From: an uncultured Pseudomonadota bacterium
Lineage (GTDB): Bacteria; Myxococcota_A; UBA796; CAJQPC01
Assembly (NCBI GenBank): GCA_937915955.1
Contig: CALGIB010000361.1
Span: 1-7,630, forward strand
Direction of reading: 5' to 3'
DNA: 7,630 nucleotides
Position 1 is the first letter of the stretch, and each line of letters begins with the position of its first letter. The translations under genes and the position numbers were made by a program. This document shows, in pieces, positions 1-6,695 of this stretch. The notes below the pieces were generated by a model. It saw nothing but the letters and a program-made list of their open reading frames with translations. It was not told where the DNA came from and ran no database searches.

Positions 1-1194
1 GTAGGGCATGCCGATCAGGTGCAGGATGAGGTCCTTGGGCGACAGCAGCCCGCCGGCGCTGCCCTGCACCTCGACCCGCACGACCTTGGGCACCGTCACG
101 GGGATCAGGCCCGTACGCAGGGCGAAGGCCATCGCGGTGCTGCCCACGCCGAAGGCGAAGGCGTTCATCACGCCCGCGGTGGGCGTGTGGCTGTCGGTGA
201 GCACGATGACGTCACCGGGCAGGGCGTAGTCCTCGACCACCAGGCGGTGGCAGACGCCCGCGGGGAAGGGCCGACCCGGGCCGTGCAGGCGGATGCCGAA
301 GCGCTCGCAGGCCTGCACCATCTCCTCGGTCAGCTGCATGGCCGGGCCCAGGCGGCTGTCCTTGACGTGATCGGGCACCGTGCGGTGGCCGATGAGCACG
401 AAGTGGTCCTCGAAGGCCGCGACCAGATCGCTGCGGTACAGCTCGGCCTCGCCCCACTCCTGGGCGTAGAGGTCCATGACCATGCCGGCGGTGTACTCGT
501 GCATGCCTCGGAAGGCGGCGCGACACAGGACCTGCTCACCGGGGGCCACCGCCGCGATGCCATCGGTCTGACCCTCGCCCCTCCAGACCTTGGCGGCGAT
601 GATCTTCTCGACGACGTTCAGGGGCCGCGCGGCGACCTCGGTGGCGTAGGTGGGCTGCACCTCGCCGGCCAGCAGCCGGGTGCCGTAGCTCATCAGGCCG
701 CCGGCCTCGGACACGGCCCGGAAGAAGCGCGGCAGCTCCGCGTAGAAGCTGGTCACGTCGATGTCCTCGCCCGCCTCGAGGCGGTCCACGACGCCCCGAT
801 CGGTGGTGAAGGGCATGCCCGCGTAGACCATGTTCTCCTGGAAGATCCGCTGGAAGCTGTCAGCCACGACCAGCTCGATCCCGGCGCCCACGTGGGCCAC
901 CACGGCGACCTCGCGGCTGCTGCCCGAGCCGTAGGCGTGACCGCCGACGACCACCTGGAAGCCTCCGCCGCGCACGTCGTCCTGCGAGACCGCCTCGAGG
1001 AAGTTCTCGAGGAAGTAGGGGCCCAGGATCTGGGGGGTGTAGCCCAGGGTGCAGGCCCGGCCGCTGATCATCGCGTCGGTGTTGACGCCGTAGTGGTACT
1101 CGCTGCCCCCCAGGTCGGGGCGACCACCGGAGAGCTGGGTGCGGAGCAGATCGGGGTTCGAGACCAGGTGCAGGACGCGGCCGGTGAGCTTCAT
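1..1194 (-). CDS. Aconitase/isopropylmalate dehydratase family protein, swivel domain fused ahead of catalytic domain (partial, C-terminus outside window)
   Basis: Likely a cytosolic [4Fe-4S] hydro-lyase that isomerises a hydroxy-di/tricarboxylic acid; the substrate (citrate, isopropylmalate, dimethylmalate or another) cannot be fixed. The visible 398 residues start at an ATG with GGGAGG six bases upstream. Residues about 19-150 resemble the small-subunit/swivel domain: NTDAMISGRA near 38-47, GSGSSRE at 88-94, and SFQRIFQENM followed by AGMP at 114-128. Residues about 195-398 resemble the large subunit: EKIIAAK at 196-202, DHFVLIGHRTVPDH at 263-276, TDSHTPTAG at 333-341, GVGST at 348-352, and SPKDLILHLIG near 385-395. 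The order is therefore swivel then catalytic, as in the core of AcnB but without its N-terminal HEAT-like domain, and unlike AcnA or separate LeuC/LeuD. The cysteines that bind the cluster would lie beyond the left edge, so activity cannot be confirmed. It follows thiD by 24 bases on the same strand, so the two are probably cotranscribed. Confidence 0.88.
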   Translation of the reverse strand, partial: MKLTGRVLHLVSNPDLLRTQLSGGRPDLGGSEYHYGVNTDAMISGRACTLGYTPQILGPYFLENFLEAVSQDDVRGGGFQVVVGGHAYGSGSSREVAVVAHVGAGIELVVADSFQRIFQENMVYAGMPFTTDRGVVDRLEAGEDIDVTSFYAELPRFFRAVSEAGGLMSYGTRLLAGEVQPTYATEVAARPLNVVEKIIAAKVWRGEGQTDGIAAVAPGEQVLCRAAFRGMHEYTAGMVMDLYAQEWGEAELYRSDLVAAFEDHFVLIGHRTVPDHVKDSRLGPAMQLTEEMVQACERFGIRLHGPGRPFPAGVCHRLVVEDYALPGDVIVLTDSHTPTAGVMNAFAFGVGSTAMAFALRTGLIPVTVPKVVRVEVQGSAGGLLSPKDLILHLIGMPY

Positions 1195-1200
1195 CAGGGA

Positions 1201-1206
1201 CCTCCC
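1201..1206 (-). promoter_or_regulatory. Ribosome binding site of the aconitase-family gene
   Basis: On the minus strand GGGAGG is followed by TCCCTG and then the ATG at 1194, a six-base spacer. It lies in the 24-base gap after the thiD stop codon and fixes the start of the aconitase-family gene. No promoter-like element fits in this gap, which supports cotranscription with thiD. Confidence 0.75.
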
Positions 1207-1218
1207 AGGGCCCCCGGC

Positions 1219-1989
1219 TTAACGGTTTGAGTCTGGAGCGGGTTGCGACGAGGTCGACACGAGCAGCGGGCCCGTCCCCTGCCCCAGTCGATGGACCGAG
1301 CTGTCGCGGATCAGCCGCTGCAGCCAGCGCAGGCTGCGATCCACCGACTCGACCAGCGGCAGGCCCTCGGCCAGGCCACAGGCGATGGCTGTCGACAGCG
1401 TGCAGCCCGTGCCGTGCAGGTTTCGAGTGACCTGTCGTGGCCAGCTCCAGGTGCGCTCGCCGGCCGAGCTGACCAGGCGGTCCTGCAGGGTCTCCCCCTC
1501 GCCGTGGCCGCCCTTGATCAGCAAGGGAACGCCGGCCTCCTCGAGCCAGGGCAGCGCGGCGAGCTCGGGCAGGTTCGGGGTCACCAGGGCGCAGAGCGGC
1601 ACCAGCCGGCGCAGCGCCTCGGGGTCGAAGTTGAGCGCGCCGCCGGTGCTGGCACCCAGGACGGGATCCAGCACCACGGGCACCTCGAGCCCGATGAGCT
1701 CCATCAGCACCGCGTCCACGGCCTCGGCGCTGCCCAGCATGCCGATCTTCACCGCGTCGACGGGCAGGTCCTCGAGCACCGCGCGGAGCTGGGCGCGGAC
1801 GCCGCCGGGGCCCACGAGCTGGATCCAGCGCAGCCGCTGGGTGTTCTGCGCGGTCAGCGCCGTCACCACGCTCATGCCGTAGTGCCCGTGGGCCGCGATG
1901 GCCTTGAGATCGGCCTGGATGCCCGCCCCACCGCTGGGGTCCGAGCCCGCGATCGACAGCACGCAGATGGGGTTAGATTCGAGCTGCAT
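1219..1989 (-). CDS. thiD: Hydroxymethylpyrimidine/phosphomethylpyrimidine kinase ThiD
   Basis: A 256-residue ribokinase-fold enzyme. The family phosphorylates 4-amino-5-hydroxymethyl-2-methylpyrimidine and then its monophosphate, giving HMP-PP for thiamine synthesis in the cytoplasm. Family marks are clear: SIAGSDPSGGAGIQADLK at 12-29, YGMSVVTALTAQNT at 37-50, KIGMLGS at 81-87, DPVLGASTG at 108-116, TPNLPE at 137-142, KGGH at 159-162, and the anion-hole/catalytic motif HGTGCTLSTAIA at 192-203 with Cys196. Length is normal for ThiD (about 260-270). The open frame extends upstream to 2199, but the chosen ATG has GGAGAGGA eight bases before it (1998-2005) and puts the conserved SIAGSD motif at the usual distance; the upstream part is antisense to the lipoprotein gene. 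No ThiE-type domain is attached. The start codon shares CATG (1987-1990) with the divergent lipoprotein gene, so its promoter must lie inside that gene. Confidence 0.95.
   Translation of the reverse strand: MQLESNPICVLSIAGSDPSGGAGIQADLKAIAAHGHYGMSVVTALTAQNTQRLRWIQLVGPGGVRAQLRAVLEDLPVDAVKIGMLGSAEAVDAVLMELIGLEVPVVLDPVLGASTGGALNFDPEALRRLVPLCALVTPNLPELAALPWLEEAGVPLLIKGGHGEGETLQDRLVSSAGERTWSWPRQVTRNLHGTGCTLSTAIACGLAEGLPLVESVDRSLRWLQRLIRDSSVHRLGQGTGPLLVSTSSQPAPDSNR
1973..1979 (+). promoter_or_regulatory. Possible -10 element (TTAGATT) for the lipoprotein gene
   Basis: TTAGATT is the only clearly A/T-rich heptamer near the lipoprotein start and ends nine bases before its ATG at 1988. That spacing would give a leaderless or nearly leaderless transcript, which would fit the lack of a good Shine-Dalgarno sequence. 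On the opposite strand these bases fall in thiD codons 4-6 (GAA TCT AAC), and TCT is uncommon in this window. I see no convincing -35 hexamer, so the call is weak. Confidence 0.2.
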
Positions 1990-2842
1990 GCTGCTGATCC
2001 TCTCCATCGCCTGCATCGACGAGCTCCCCACCGCGGGGCCCGACGACGGACTCTGTAGCTCGTACGAGGACCTCGACGGAGACGGCTTCGGCGATCCGGC
2101 CACCGAGTTCCAGCAGGACTGCGAGCTGGACGCGATGCCCGCGGGGGACTGCGACGACAGTGATGAGCGGGTCCACCCCGGCGCCACCGAGCTCTGCAAC
2201 GGCCGGGACGAGGACTGCGACGGCGCGGTCGACGACGAGGCCCTGAACGCCGACGTCTTCTACGAGGACAGCGACGGGGACGGCTACGGCGACGACGCAA
2301 CGGAGCTGTTCAGCTGCACGCGGCCTTCGGGCGCGGTGGCCGTCGGGGGCGACTGCGACGACTCGGACTTCGAGGTGAACCCCTCGGCCAGCGAGATCTG
2401 CAACGAGGGCGTGGACGACGACTGCGATGGCTCGGCGGACGGCGACGACGCCCTGGGCCAGGGCACCTTCTACGAGGACCTCGACGGCGACGGCTACGGC
2501 GACCCGGGGCGCTGGACCGTGGCCTGCACCGCGCCCGCCGGCACCACGCCGGACGCCAGCGACTGCTACGACGGCAACGCGGACGCCCACCCTGGCCAGA
2601 CGCAGCTCTTCGGCGAGGATCGCGGCGACGGCAGCTACGACTACGACTGCGACGGGCACGCCACGCCCGAGCTCACCGAGCTCGGCTGGTGCAGCTACAG
2701 CGCCGTCTGCGCGATCGCGGTGATCGGCTGGAACAGCTGGACCGCGCCGGGCTGCGGGGAGACCGGCGAGCTGCTCTACGACTGCACGGGCAGCTGGGTC
2801 TGCTCGGAGCTGACCACGGACTACCAGCAGACCTGCAACTGA
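1988..2842 (+). CDS. Putative lipoprotein with MopE-type metal-binding repeats
   Basis: A 284-residue probable cell-envelope protein of unknown function. The N-terminus, eight hydrophobic residues followed by Cys9 (LSIAC), looks like a very short lipoprotein signal, but it has no basic residue and is shorter than usual. Three repeats follow. Each begins with a D-x-DGDG-[FY]-GD loop (28-36, 94-102, 164-172), a calcium-binding-like pattern, and the first two continue with GDCDDSD, then a [VN]xP...E[LI]CN segment and a DCDG close. This matches the putative metal-binding motif of MopE, a copper-binding surface protein of Methylococcus. The third repeat is altered (DCYDGNADAHPGQT, then DYDCDG) and leads to a tail with six cysteines at 235, 241, 256, 266, 272 and 283. 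In-frame ATGs occur upstream at 1967 and earlier, but they add residues antisense to thiD. No strong ribosome binding site is visible. Metal preference is not shown by the sequence. Confidence 0.82.
   Translation: MLLILSIACIDELPTAGPDDGLCSSYEDLDGDGFGDPATEFQQDCELDAMPAGDCDDSDERVHPGATELCNGRDEDCDGAVDDEALNADVFYEDSDGDGYGDDATELFSCTRPSGAVAVGGDCDDSDFEVNPSASEICNEGVDDDCDGSADGDDALGQGTFYEDLDGDGYGDPGRWTVACTAPAGTTPDASDCYDGNADAHPGQTQLFGEDRGDGSYDYDCDGHATPELTELGWCSYSAVCAIAVIGWNSWTAPGCGETGELLYDCTGSWVCSELTTDYQQTCN
2060..2674 (+). repeat. Three tandem MopE-like repeats of about 66-70 codons
   Basis: The repeats start at about 2060, 2258 and 2468, each with the coding pattern [S/F]YED-x-DGDG-[FY]-GD; spacings are 198 and 210 bases. 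Repeats 1 and 2 contain GDCDDSD and a closing DCDG. Repeat 3 replaces these with DCYDGNAD and a longer insertion before DCDG. Third-position differences between copies suggest an old duplication, not a recent slippage event. Confidence 0.8.
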
Positions 2843-2850
2843 GCGCTCAG
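2839..2850. repeat. 12-base perfect palindrome containing both convergent stop codons
   Basis: CTGAGCGCTCAG is its own reverse complement. The plus-strand TGA of the lipoprotein gene (2840-2842) and the minus-strand TGA of lysS (2849-2847) sit symmetrically in it with only GCGC between. It lacks a loop and a T-tract, so it is not a classical terminator. No other terminator separates the two convergent genes. Confidence 0.7.
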
Positions 2851-4490
2851 CCCCCGAGCAGGCTCCTCACCCGCTCCTGCCCTAGCGACAGCAGCAGCGT
2901 CGGCAGCCTCGGGCCCGTGTCCGCGGCCACCAGCAGCTGGTAGAGCACCACGAAGAAGCGCCGCTGCGCCGCCTTCAGCTCGGGGTCCTGGGACGTCTCG
3001 TCGAGGGCCATGCCGCGCTGCAGCTTGGACACGCCGTACACCAGGTCGCTCAGGCCCTTGGCCGACCAGCGCTGGTCCAGGCGCTCGAGGAAGAGCGCCA
3101 CCGAGGCCCGGTCGGCCTCATCGAGCGTGTCCCAGACGTCGGGAGCGAAGGCCGGGCGGACGAACTGACGCTCGTCCTCGGGCAGGCAGTTCTGCACCCA
3201 ACCCGAGGCGCAGTCCAGGCGAGGCTGGAGGGCCGCTTCGAGCTGCTCGGGGGCCTCGTCCAGGTGGTCGCGCACGACGCGCAGCATCTGCAGGCGGTGG
3301 CCAGAGGTCATGTCGGCCGCCGAGAACAGCACCCGGAAGGACACCCGCAGCTCGGGCACCTCGACCTCCCGCTCCGAGGTCTTCAGCGCGTGATCGAAGA
3401 CCTTGAGCTCCAGCGGGCTCGCGGCCCCACCCGCGACCTTGCGGGCCAGGGCGTCCCACTCGTCGTACTGCCGCCAGATCTCGGCGCCGAAGTCGATGTT
3501 GAAGCTCTTGATCGGAGGCCGGCGCAGGTACAGCCAGCGCAGCAGCGCGGGCTCGATGAAGCGCATCGCGAACTCCGGCGTGGCCGCCCCGCCGCTGCTG
3601 GAGCTCATCTTGGTGCGTCCGCCCATGCCGACGAAGCCGTAGGGGATGAAGCTCGGCGCCTCCCAGCCGAAGGTCCGGACGACGTCGATCCCGACGGTGT
3701 AGCTGCTGCCGGGCGCGGCGTGATCCTCGCCCCCGGGCTCGAAGTCGACCCGCTCGTGGGCCCAGCGCATCGGCCAGTCGATCTTCCAGACCAGCTTGCC
3801 CAGGACCTCCTCGTCCAGGCAGGTGCTGCGCTCGAGGCCGTCGCAGGCGCAGGCGTAGTGGAAGGTCGCGGTCTCGCGGTCCCAGTCCAGGCCAGTGGTG
3901 GTGTCCTTGCCGCAGCTGGGGCAGTAGACCCTGTAGGGCCACCAGGCGGCCCGGCGCTCCTCGAGGGGGACCGCCTGCAGCTTCTCGGTCTGGAAGCGCG
4001 CCAGCACGTCGAAGAGCTCCAGGCGCTGGTCCAGGGCCTGCATGATCGGCTCGCGGTAGGCACCGGCCCGGTACTGCTGCGACTGCCGGACCCAGCGCGC
4101 CCGGATGCCCAGGCGCTCGCAGCTGGCCTGGAACTCGGCGATGTAGCGGTCGGCGTAGCTCTCGTACTGGCCCCCAGGATCGGGGATGTCGCAGAGGGGC
4201 CGACCGATGTGATCGGCCAGCCAGTCCGGAGCGCCGGCGGGCACCTTGCGGAGCCGATCGTAGTCGTCCCAGCTGTGCAGGTGCAGGGCCTCGTGGCCGC
4301 GACGGATGAGCTCCTCGGCGACCAGGTGCGTCGTCATGGCCTCGCGCAGGTTGCCCAGGTGGATGTCGCCGGAGGGGCTGATGCCCGAGGCGCAGACCAG
4401 CGGCCCCGAGGTCTTGCGCTGGGCCGCGTGCTGCTCCACCGCTTCAGCGGCGTCAGCCAGCCAGTCCGCGCTCTTGTTGCGCCGTGCCAT
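2847..4490 (-). CDS. lysS: Class I lysyl-tRNA synthetase
   Basis: A 547-residue cytoplasmic enzyme that charges tRNA-Lys with lysine using ATP. It is the class I (archaeal-type) form, not the class II LysS common in bacteria. The Rossmann-fold nucleotide-binding motif appears as SGISPSGDIHLGNLRE at 35-50, with HLGN as the HIGH equivalent, and HSWDDYDRLRKVP at 72-84 is typical of the family. A zinc-finger-like insertion has C190, C193, C214, C216 and C224. KMSSSSG at 294-300 is the KMSKS loop, with Ser replacing the second Lys, a substitution I believe occurs in this family. The C-terminal helical region ends with FVVLYQLLVAADTGPRL near 513-529. The frame is open to 4583, but the ATG at 4490 has AGGAGG four bases upstream and starts just before the conserved part. 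The gene stands alone between a convergent and a divergent neighbour, so it is probably transcribed from the 52-base spacer. Confidence 0.95.
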   Translation of the reverse strand: MARRNKSADWLADAAEAVEQHAAQRKTSGPLVCASGISPSGDIHLGNLREAMTTHLVAEELIRRGHEALHLHSWDDYDRLRKVPAGAPDWLADHIGRPLCDIPDPGGQYESYADRYIAEFQASCERLGIRARWVRQSQQYRAGAYREPIMQALDQRLELFDVLARFQTEKLQAVPLEERRAAWWPYRVYCPSCGKDTTTGLDWDRETATFHYACACDGLERSTCLDEEVLGKLVWKIDWPMRWAHERVDFEPGGEDHAAPGSSYTVGIDVVRTFGWEAPSFIPYGFVGMGGRTKMSSSSGGAATPEFAMRFIEPALLRWLYLRRPPIKSFNIDFGAEIWRQYDEWDALARKVAGGAASPLELKVFDHALKTSEREVEVPELRVSFRVLFSAADMTSGHRLQMLRVVRDHLDEAPEQLEAALQPRLDCASGWVQNCLPEDERQFVRPAFAPDVWDTLDEADRASVALFLERLDQRWSAKGLSDLVYGVSKLQRGMALDETSQDPELKAAQRRFFVVLYQLLVAADTGPRLPTLLLSLGQERVRSLLGG

Positions 4491-4494
4491 GGGA

Positions 4495-4500
4495 CCTCCT
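4495..4500 (-). promoter_or_regulatory. Ribosome binding site of lysS
   Basis: AGGAGG on the minus strand is separated by TCCC from the ATG at 4490. It decides for this start over upstream positions in the same open frame, which would run through the divergent spacer. Confidence 0.75.
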
Positions 4501-4516
4501 CGCAGGGCCCGCCCCC

Positions 4517-4530
4517 TAACCCGCCGGTTA
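4517..4530. promoter_or_regulatory. Small inverted repeat in the lysS / YkgJ-family divergent spacer
   Basis: TAACC, four bases (CGCC), then GGTTA forms a five-base-arm dyad in the 52-base gap between the divergent starts at 4490 and 4543. It holds most of the A/T bases of an otherwise G/C-rich spacer, so it may mark overlapping promoter or operator DNA. Its right arm adjoins AAGAGG (4530-4535), a ribosome binding site seven bases before the ATG at 4543. I cannot assign -35 and -10 boxes with confidence. Confidence 0.3.
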
Positions 4531-4542
4531 AGAGGCGCCCCG

Positions 4543-5208
4543 ATGCACGCACCGCCCATCCCCGAGGCCGCCCAGCGCCACATGCACCAGGGCTACGAGG
4601 CCCTGCTGGCCGCCCTGGCTGAGACCGAGCGCTGCGAGGGGGGCGTGCTGACCCGGGCCTTCGTCGATCACTTCCAGGCCTGGTGGGACCACTACGAGCG
4701 CTTCCTGACCCTGGTCTCGCCGGTCTTCGAGCCGCCCTGCAAGGCCGGCTGCAACCACTGCTGCAAGGGCGACCCCCGCGGCGTCAGCGGCGTCGAGCTG
4801 TACTGGCTGCATCAGCTCGTGAGGGGTCGGGACGAGGCCTACGCCGTGGCCGGTCGGGCCCGCCGACTGGGCCGCCAGGTCGACGCGCTGCTCGAGCAGC
4901 ACGGCACCCGCCAGGGCTTCATCGAGGTCGAGCGGGCCGCCGAGGCCTGCATGTTCCTGGATCAGCGCGGCTGGTGCAGCGTCTACGCCGCCCGCCCCGT
5001 GGCCTGCCGGATGTTCTTCGCGGTCACCCCCGCCGAGCTCTGCGACGCCCGGCATCCGCAGCACGAGGCGGCCATCAACCCCCACCTCGTCCCCTCCGAG
5101 ACCCACCGCGGGGTCCTGCTCGCGATCTCCGAGCGGCTCGGCCTGGACGGGCTCCCCACCGATCTGCGTCGCGGCTACGCGGCGCTCACCCAGAGAGAGA
5201 AGCCATGA
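4543..5208 (+). CDS. YkgJ-family cysteine-cluster protein
   Basis: A 221-residue soluble protein of the YkgJ/CxxCxxCC family, which has conserved cysteines thought to bind zinc or an iron-sulfur cluster; its biochemical role is unsettled. The hallmark CxxxCxxCC-type cluster is C66, C70, C73 and C74, followed by C136 in ACMFLD, C145 in GWCSVY, and ARPVACR at 150-156 with C155. The pattern C-x-FL ... C-x-[IV]Y ... RP-x-x-CR is typical of the family. The first 60 residues are helical-looking with several aromatic residues (WWDHYERF at 47-54). There is no signal peptide or membrane segment. The ATG at 4543 has AAGAGG seven bases upstream; the frame extends back to 4306, but that part is antisense to lysS. 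The stop overlaps the start of the M32 peptidase gene by four bases (ATGA), so the two are translationally coupled. Confidence 0.88.
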   Translation: MHAPPIPEAAQRHMHQGYEALLAALAETERCEGGVLTRAFVDHFQAWWDHYERFLTLVSPVFEPPCKAGCNHCCKGDPRGVSGVELYWLHQLVRGRDEAYAVAGRARRLGRQVDALLEQHGTRQGFIEVERAAEACMFLDQRGWCSVYAARPVACRMFFAVTPAELCDARHPQHEAAINPHLVPSETHRGVLLAISERLGLDGLPTDLRRGYAALTQREKP

Positions 5209-6695
5209 CCCCGACGCAAGCATGGGACCAGCTCCGCGAACGCAGCACCGAGCTCACCGCTCTGGAGGGCCTGATGGGCCTGGTCGAGTGGGACCAGCAG
5301 GTCATGATGCCCCGAGCCGGCGCCCTGGCCCGAGGCGAGCAGCTGTCCCTGCTCTCGGGCCTGCACCACGACAAGGTGGTGGACCCCGCGCTCAGCGACA
5401 TCCTGGGCATCCTGTCCGAGGCCGATCTCGATCCGATCCAAGCCGCCAGCGTACGCAACCTCGGGCGCACGGTGGCCCGCTCGGCCCGGGTCCCCTCGGA
5501 GCTGGTGCGGCGCGGCGCCAGGATCCGCGCGGCCTCCTTCCCCGCCTGGGCCAAGGCCAAGGGCGACGACGACTTCGCCAGCTTCCAGCCCCACCTCGAG
5601 GAGCTCGTCGCGATCACGAAGGAGACCATCGCCCACATCAAGACCGACCAGGCCGACGACTACGACGTGCTGCTCGAGGCCTTCGACCCGGGCAGCACGG
5701 TGGCCGACCTGGACGACATGTTCGGCCGGCTCAAGCCCGAGCTGGGCAAGCTGCTGGACGCCATCGACGGCGTCGAGGGGCCGGCGAGGCTCGAGGGCAG
5801 CTGGAGCGTGGAGAGCCAGAAGCGCCTGCACCACGAGGTCGCGCAGGCCCTGGGCTTCTCCTACGAGCAGGGCCGCCTGGACGACAGCGAGCACCCCTTC
5901 ACCGTCGGCATCGCCCCCGGGGACGTGCGCATCACGACGCACATCTACCCCGAGGGCCTGCTCTCGGGCCTGTCCGGCACCATCCACGAGACGGGCCACG
6001 GGCTCTACGAGCAGGGCATCCCGCTGGATCTGCACAGCACCCCGGCTGGCGGGGCGGCCAGCTTCGGCCTGCACGAGTCGCAGTCTCGGTTCTGGGAGAA
6101 CACCATCGGCCGCAGCCGCGCCTTCTGCGTCTGGCTGGCCCCCCTCCTCAAGAAGCACGTGGGCCAGGACTTCGACGTCGACGCGCTCTACGGCGCCAGC
6201 AACCGGGTCGAGCGCAGCCTGATCCGGGTCTTCGCCGACGAGGCCACCTACAACCTGCACATCGCGGTCCGCTACGACCTGGAGCGGCGCATCTTCAGCG
6301 GCGAGCTCTCGGCCGCCGATCTGCCCGAGGCCTGGCGCGAGGCCTACCGCGAGACCCTGGGCGTCTGCTCCGAGGACGACGAGCACGGCGTGCTGCAGGA
6401 CGTGCACTGGGCCGGCGGCATGTTCGCCTACTTCCCCAGCTACACCCTGGGCAACCTCTACGCCGCGAGCCTCGGCGCGAAGCTGCTCGAGGAGCGCCCC
6501 CAGCTCTGGGAGGAGGTCGAGCGCGGCGAGTTCGCGCCCACCCTGGCCTGGCTGCGCAGCAACATCCACCACAAGGCCCACCTCCAGGACGCCCCCGCCA
6601 TCGTCGAGGCGGCCGCTGGCGAGCGCGACCACGTCAAGGACCTGGTCGAATACCTCTGGAGTCGTCACGGCGCGCTGCACGGCGTGAGCCGATGA
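5205..6695 (+). CDS. M32-family (Taq-type) metallocarboxypeptidase
   Basis: A 496-residue cytoplasmic zinc carboxypeptidase that removes C-terminal residues from peptides, probably in peptide turnover; length is normal for M32 (about 490-510). Family motifs are present in order: HPF at 230-232, DVRITT at 240-245, the HExxH zinc site HETGH at 261-265 (His261, Glu262, His265), HESQS at 290-294 with Glu291 as the expected third zinc ligand, DEATYNLHI at 345-353, and HWAGGMFAYFPSYTLGN at 401-417. All expected catalytic residues are intact, so it should be active. There is no signal peptide. The ATG overlaps the YkgJ-family stop codon (ATGA, 5205-5208), and GAGAGAGA just upstream offers a modest ribosome binding site. 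The frame is open upstream to 4683, but that extension overlaps the YkgJ-family gene in another frame and is not real. Its stop may overlap a mini-ORF at 6692. Confidence 0.96.
   Translation: MTPTQAWDQLRERSTELTALEGLMGLVEWDQQVMMPRAGALARGEQLSLLSGLHHDKVVDPALSDILGILSEADLDPIQAASVRNLGRTVARSARVPSELVRRGARIRAASFPAWAKAKGDDDFASFQPHLEELVAITKETIAHIKTDQADDYDVLLEAFDPGSTVADLDDMFGRLKPELGKLLDAIDGVEGPARLEGSWSVESQKRLHHEVAQALGFSYEQGRLDDSEHPFTVGIAPGDVRITTHIYPEGLLSGLSGTIHETGHGLYEQGIPLDLHSTPAGGAASFGLHESQSRFWENTIGRSRAFCVWLAPLLKKHVGQDFDVDALYGASNRVERSLIRVFADEATYNLHIAVRYDLERRIFSGELSAADLPEAWREAYRETLGVCSEDDEHGVLQDVHWAGGMFAYFPSYTLGNLYAASLGAKLLEERPQLWEEVERGEFAPTLAWLRSNIHHKAHLQDAPAIVEAAAGERDHVKDLVEYLWSRHGALHGVSR

Noticed and set aside
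19..1230. 403-residue open frame on the plus strand opposite the aconitase-family gene
   Set aside because: It is antisense to a gene with clear aconitase motifs, is rich in His, Gly, Ala and Val as G/C-biased shadow frames are, and has no recognisable motif.
1898..1987. N-terminal extension of the lipoprotein
   Set aside because: Antisense to thiD. It would bury the LSIAC lipobox behind about 30 extra residues and has no ribosome binding site. The 1967 ATG is the only alternative I would keep in mind.
1990..2199. N-terminal extension of ThiD
   Set aside because: These residues are Ser/Pro-rich antisense of the lipoprotein gene. ThiD proteins begin shortly before the SIAGSD motif, and a good ribosome binding site precedes the ATG at 1989.
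2060..2674. CRISPR-like or recent tandem DNA repeat
   Set aside because: The repetition is at protein level (Asp/Cys-rich repeats) with diverged codons and no identical direct repeats or unique spacers.
4306..4542. N-terminal extension of the YkgJ-family protein
   Set aside because: It is antisense to lysS; the ATG at 4543 has its own ribosome binding site and lies outside lysS.
3264..4622. 452-residue open frame on the plus strand opposite lysS
   Set aside because: Shadow of the lysyl-tRNA synthetase gene; no motifs, and it also overlaps the lysS start and the divergent spacer.
4683..5204. Upstream in-frame extension of the M32 peptidase
   Set aside because: The extension overlaps the YkgJ-family gene in another frame and reads as Arg/Pro/Gly-rich shadow. 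The ATG at 5205 gives the normal M32 length and an ATGA overlap.
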